Shown in pieces: positions 60,407-64,000 of a stretch of 64,000 bases of DNA. The notes below the pieces were generated by a model. It searched no databases, had not been told where the DNA came from, and worked only from the letters and a program-made list of their open reading frames with translations. Position numbers and translations under genes: made by a program. The DNA comes from Oxalobacter paeniformigenes. Lineage in GTDB: Bacteria > Pseudomonadota > Gammaproteobacteria > Burkholderiales > Burkholderiaceae_D. Numbering within the stretch: position 1 is the first letter of the stretch; the number at the start of each line of letters is the position of its first letter. The DNA is taken from the NCBI RefSeq assembly GCF_027158465.1, contig NZ_JAMKYL010000002.1, forward strand, positions 124,001 through 188,000, written 5' to 3'.

Positions 60407-62359
60407 ATGAATTTATTCTTTGAAGAGTCCGGCGAGTTCAGAACGGGCAATATTCTGAATCAGGTTGGTGAAGCCTATCAGGTCGAGTTGCCGGGCGGAA
60501 AACGGGCCAAGGTTCGGGCAAGGGATGTCTTTTTTCAGTTCGGTACGCACGAACCTGCGCAGCTTCTGACCGAAGCGGGCCGGATCGCCGACGATATCGA
60601 TCTGGATTTTCTCTGGGAAGTCGCCGGAGAAACGGAATTCGATTATACAGAGCTGGGCAAGGAATATTTCGGGCATGAGCCGAAACCTGATGAGGCTGCC
60701 GGGCTGTTGATGCGTTTGCATTCGGCACCCATGTATTTTTACCGAAAGGGCAAGGGACGCTACAAGGCGGCACCGGAAAAAGCGTTACGCGCCGCACTGG
60801 CCAGTATCGAACGAAAAAAACAGCAGGCCATTATCCAGCAACAGTATGTCGAGCAGTTAAAACAAGGTATTCTGCCGGAACCGATGAAGGCCAACGCCGT
60901 GCAGTTATTGTGCAAGCCAGACAAGAACGGTATCGAATACAAGGCGCTTGAAATGGCATGTGACGACATGCATATCTCTCCGGAACGGCTGATGTTGAAT
61001 ACGGGGGGTATCGATGGGCCGAAAGCCCTGCATTTGTCACGCTTCCTGTTCGAACATTTCCCGCGCGGTATTGCGTTTCCGAAAATCGATATGCCGGCGA
61101 TATCGTTTGAATTGCCCATTGCGGATGTCAATGCCTTTTCGATAGACGATATCACGACGACCGAAATCGACGATGCCTTTTCGGTGACGAATATGCCGGA
61201 CGGGCAGATACGCATCGGTGTGCATATCGCTGCGCCCGGATTGGGTATCCGGCCTGGTGACCATCTGGATGAAATCGCGCGCAAGCGGCTTTCCACGGTA
61301 TATATGCCGGGCGACAAAATCACCATGTTGCCGGACGAGCTGGTCAGCCGTTTTACGCTCAGTGCGGGAGAAAACAGGCCGGCCTTGAGTTTGTATGCCC
61401 TCGTCGATCCGAAAGACTGGTCTGTCGTGCAAACCGAAACGCGTGCCGAGATGATCCGTGTTTCGGAAAATCTGCGTCATAACGATCTGGACCACCTGAT
61501 TACGGAAGAAAGTCTGGACAAAAACGAGGGCGAATATCCTCACAAGGAAGATATCCGGGTACTGTGGCATTGCGCGCGCGTGTTCGAAAAAAAACGCATG
61601 GAAAAACGCGAATCGTTCGGCTTGCGTCCGGAACAGACGAACCGGGTCGATTTCAATTTTTACGTCAGCGATGACGGCGTGGTAACGATCGAACGGCGAA
61701 AAAGAACAGCACCGCTGGATCGAATCGTGGCCGAATTCATGATTTTCGCCAACAGTACATGGGGAAAATTGCTGCATGAACATGGTATTCCGGGTATTTA
61801 CCGGAGTCAGGGAGCAGGAGGCGGCAGCTGGATGAATCGGATGCAGGTCAAAATGGTCACGCATGCCGCACCCCATCTGGGACTGGGTGTCGATCAGTAT
61901 GCATGGAGTACATCCCCGTTGCGACGTTATACCGATCTGGTCAATCAGTGGCAGATTCTGGCATGTATCGATTACGGTGTGGCCGCACCGTTGTCCGCGC
62001 CTTTCAAGCCAAAAGACGCCAGTTTGTTCGCCATCGTCAGTGCATTTGATTCCGCCTATAGCGCCTATGGTGAGTTCCAGTCGAAAATGGAACGTTACTG
62101 GTGTTTGAGATGGCTGACACAAAACCATGTCAGGCAGACGGAGGCAGTCGTCATCCGTGACGAGGTGATCCGTCTGGTCGATATTCCGTTGACTATCCCC
62201 ATGCCGGGGATGCCGCTTCTGGCACGTGGTACGCAAGTCAAAATCGACCTGATTCGCTGGGATGAAGTTGATTTGTCCGTTGAGGCACGTTTCTTGGATG
62301 TATCGCCGGATGCCGATATGGAGCGGCTGGAAGAGGGAGAGGAAGAAATCACGGAGTGA
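60407..62359 (+). CDS. RNB-domain exoribonuclease (RNase II-like)
   Basis: The 650-residue protein has the RNB catalytic centre at about 245-260 (SIDDITTTEIDDAFS). RNase II uses four aspartates; the second is Glu (E253) here, a variant known in some bacterial and plastid RNB enzymes. Later GAGGGSWMNRMQVKM and the STSPLRRYTDLVNQWQIL block are typical of the RNB fold, and an OB-like C-terminal part follows. It degrades RNA 3' to 5'. It sits in the mpl-yqiA-RNB-tonB-aroE order of Burkholderiales. Confidence 0.88.
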   Translation: MNLFFEESGEFRTGNILNQVGEAYQVELPGGKRAKVRARDVFFQFGTHEPAQLLTEAGRIADDIDLDFLWEVAGETEFDYTELGKEYFGHEPKPDEAAGLLMRLHSAPMYFYRKGKGRYKAAPEKALRAALASIERKKQQAIIQQQYVEQLKQGILPEPMKANAVQLLCKPDKNGIEYKALEMACDDMHISPERLMLNTGGIDGPKALHLSRFLFEHFPRGIAFPKIDMPAISFELPIADVNAFSIDDITTTEIDDAFSVTNMPDGQIRIGVHIAAPGLGIRPGDHLDEIARKRLSTVYMPGDKITMLPDELVSRFTLSAGENRPALSLYALVDPKDWSVVQTETRAEMIRVSENLRHNDLDHLITEESLDKNEGEYPHKEDIRVLWHCARVFEKKRMEKRESFGLRPEQTNRVDFNFYVSDDGVVTIERRKRTAPLDRIVAEFMIFANSTWGKLLHEHGIPGIYRSQGAGGGSWMNRMQVKMVTHAAPHLGLGVDQYAWSTSPLRRYTDLVNQWQILACIDYGVAAPLSAPFKPKDASLFAIVSAFDSAYSAYGEFQSKMERYWCLRWLTQNHVRQTEAVVIRDEVIRLVDIPLTIPMPGMPLLARGTQVKIDLIRWDEVDLSVEARFLDVSPDADMERLEEGEEEITE

Positions 62360-62415
62360 TTCGGTGTTATAGTCTTGAATGATATCCGTGATCGTGCCTT
62401 TATGAGTATCGGTTT

Positions 62416-63336
62416 GTGAAACAGCTTTTGCAAAATCGGAGTTTATGTATTGCGGTAGCCATATCGGTTTTGCTGCATGTGATGGTCTTGTCTGTCCATT
62501 TCGGCATTTCCCCTGTTTCGGCTCCCGACAGGATACAGGTTCCGATCGAACTTGTACTGACCAATTCCGCGCAAAGACGGGTACTCGACATGGCAGCCGT
62601 CAATACGTCGGAAAGTACCTCATGGCAAGGCCAGATCGGCCGAAAATCGGGAGATGGTTCTGCAGGTGGCGGTATGAGATCCGGAAAGTCTGCTGGAGCG
62701 CCGGCAGACAAAAAAGCGGCAACCATGCCATCTGTACCTGACAGTACCGGCAAAAAAACAGGAAAAAGTGCCGCGGCAACATCAGGAAACAAGATCATGA
62801 GTACGGTGCCATCTGGCACAAGTGATTTCAGTTTGCCGGAGGATCAGAACAGTCGCTCGGTGGTGTTCAGGCGAAATGCGAGAGGTGACGGCAGTGGGAC
62901 CGGAAGCGGCGGGACCGGTGGCGGAGGCGGTGGATATGGTATGCAAGGGCGGCCTGTCATTACCGCCAATACGCGTGATGTTGGCTATGCCATGTATTAC
63001 AAGGCATTGCGAAAAAGGGTGGAAAGTTTCGGGCTGATCAATTTCCCACAGCGAAACGGTACGAAATTGTATGGCGAGCTGACGGTCCGGATTCCTGTTT
63101 ACCGTGACGGTACACTTTTCGAAAAGGAAGGCGGGCCAGGAATCGAACGTTCATCCGGGAATCCTGCGCTCGATCGTGCCGCCCTGAATATCATTCGTCG
63201 TGCGGCGCCGTTCGGACCTTTTCCGAAAAGCATGCAGTCGAAAAACGGCGGTGCGGATGTCTGGATTATTATCACCAAGCTTCGATTTACACGGGATCAG
63301 GGCGTACAGTCACAGATACGTTCGACAGTTCGCTAG
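62416..63336 (+). CDS. TonB-like periplasmic-spanning protein
   Basis: The 306-residue protein has an N-terminal membrane anchor (IAVAISVLLHVMVLSVHF), a Gly/Ser/Lys-rich middle (about 60-180) with several Gly tracts, and a TonB C-terminal-like domain (GELTVRIPVYRDGTLFEKEGG, then SSGNPALDRAALNIIRRAAP). TonB transmits energy to outer-membrane receptors, but its Pro-Lys/Pro-Glu spacer is replaced by Gly/Ser-rich sequence here and no exbB or exbD is nearby. The start is a GTG at 62416. Confidence 0.82.
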   Translation: MKQLLQNRSLCIAVAISVLLHVMVLSVHFGISPVSAPDRIQVPIELVLTNSAQRRVLDMAAVNTSESTSWQGQIGRKSGDGSAGGGMRSGKSAGAPADKKAATMPSVPDSTGKKTGKSAAATSGNKIMSTVPSGTSDFSLPEDQNSRSVVFRRNARGDGSGTGSGGTGGGGGGYGMQGRPVITANTRDVGYAMYYKALRKRVESFGLINFPQRNGTKLYGELTVRIPVYRDGTLFEKEGGPGIERSSGNPALDRAALNIIRRAAPFGPFPKSMQSKNGGADVWIIITKLRFTRDQGVQSQIRSTVR

Positions 63337-63411
63337 GAATTGACGGCAAAATCGTTCAAAAATCACATAACGCCAGTTAAAAAGAAAAAATTACCATATC
63401 AGCCAATTATC

Positions 63412-64000
63412 ATGAGTGATCGTTACGCAGTGGTGGGAAATCCGGTAGCGCACAGCAAATCACCGGAAATACATGCGTTGTTTGCACGGCAAACAGGACA
63501 AGATGTCGAATATTCGCGTCTTTTGGCACCATTGGACGGTTTTGTCGCGACAGTCAGGGATTTCATCCAGAATGGTGGGCGGGGGTTGAATGTGACGGTA
63601 CCGTTCAAATTCGAAGCCTTCGCTTTGTCGAACATGCTTACTGAGCGCGCGAAGATGGCCGGTGCAGTCAATACACTGCGATTCGACGGCAATACGGTAT
63701 CAGGCGACAATACCGATGGCGCAGGGCTGGTGGCTGACATTACACGTAATGCAGGCGTTTCGCTGGAAAGGGCCAGGATTTTGCTGCTGGGAGCGGGTGG
63801 CGCCGCTTATGGTGTCATGTTGCCACTGCTGGAACAGAAACCACAAAGGCTGCATATCGCCAATCGCAGTGAAGACAAGGCGCACGATATGGCGTTGCGT
63901 TTTGGAACCTATGGCGCCATTACGGTATCTTCCTATGACAATCTGGATGAACCGTTCGATGTCGTCATCAATGCGACATCGGCTGGGCTTCAGAATGGCA
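63412..64000 (+). CDS. aroE: shikimate dehydrogenase (3' end outside the window)
   Basis: The visible 196 codons begin SDRYAVVGNPVAHSKSPEIH, with the shikimate-binding SKSP. The catalytic lysine is in LNVTVPFK and the aspartate in GDNTDGAG; the NADP-binding loop GAGGAAYG follows at about residue 125, with ANRSEDKA giving the 2'-phosphate specificity. It reduces 3-dehydroshikimate. The gene continues past base 64000. It lies 75 bases after the TonB-like gene. Confidence 0.96.
   Translation, partial: MSDRYAVVGNPVAHSKSPEIHALFARQTGQDVEYSRLLAPLDGFVATVRDFIQNGGRGLNVTVPFKFEAFALSNMLTERAKMAGAVNTLRFDGNTVSGDNTDGAGLVADITRNAGVSLERARILLLGAGGAAYGVMLPLLEQKPQRLHIANRSEDKAHDMALRFGTYGAITVSSYDNLDEPFDVVINATSAGLQNG

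Overview
The window looks like a chromosomal housekeeping region of a betaproteobacterium of the order Burkholderiales, most likely Oxalobacter or a close relative in the Oxalobacteraceae (inference; no search was run). The pointers are the zapB-like/zapA/6S RNA arrangement, a pyruvate dehydrogenase operon whose E3 carries its own lipoyl domain, the rsmB-DUF4390-ntrY-ntrX block, rpe-gph-trpE, the betaproteobacterial form of the SRP RNA, and a base composition near half GC by eye, low for Burkholderiales. I saw no prophage, insertion sequence, CRISPR array, tRNA or rRNA gene. Almost every base belongs to a recognisable core gene or a short spacer.

Layout. 1-2.3 kb: 5' part of rpsA and cmk on the minus strand, then zapB-like, zapA and 6S RNA on the plus strand. 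2.3-9.0 kb: one tight minus-strand run, read holC, a small hypothetical gene, dadA, ychJ-like, bioA, bioD, bioB, ghrA. 9.1-12.2 kb: prlC and folD (minus). 12.4-18.2 kb: aceE, aceF, lpdA (plus). 18.2-22.2 kb: an RsuA-type pseudouridine synthase and a cold-shock gene (minus), then clpS-clpA (plus). 22.2-31.9 kb: a membrane 4Fe-4S protein, two aldo/keto reductases, an SRPBCC protein, def-fmt, dprA and topB. 31.9-40 kb: a long minus-strand run rpe, gph, [trp leader], trpE, rsmB, DUF4390, ntrY, ntrX-like, followed by an aldo/keto reductase gene. 40-46 kb: apaG, mltA, a universal stress protein, DUF4404, priA and a lytic transglycosylase. 46-52 kb: ubiD, SRP RNA, dnaX-ybaB-recR, a cysM-like gene and rpsT. 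52-58 kb: minus-strand run aroQ, accB, accC, prmA, DUF3426 and a PfkB-type kinase. 58-64 kb: mpl, yqiA-like, an RNB-family ribonuclease, a TonB-like gene and the start of aroE.

Functional themes. Biotin synthesis (bioA, bioD, bioB, without bioF here) and its consumer accB/accC are both present. Pyruvate oxidation, folate one-carbon metabolism (folD, fmt), aromatic amino acid synthesis (aroQ, aroE, trpE), peptidoglycan remodelling (mltA, an SLT enzyme, mpl), and DNA replication or repair (holC, dnaX, recR, priA, topB, dprA) fill most of the rest.

The most interesting non-routine signals are: a leader peptide with two tryptophan codons plus a terminator hairpin before trpE; an AT-rich gap upstream of priA carrying several DnaA-box-like sites and a long inverted repeat; a nearly identical 250-base block encoding the lipoyl domain in both aceF and lpdA; a CysM homologue altered in several substrate or cofactor loops; and an NtrX-like regulator with no AAA+ domain. 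None of these is a clearly new system; they are leads.
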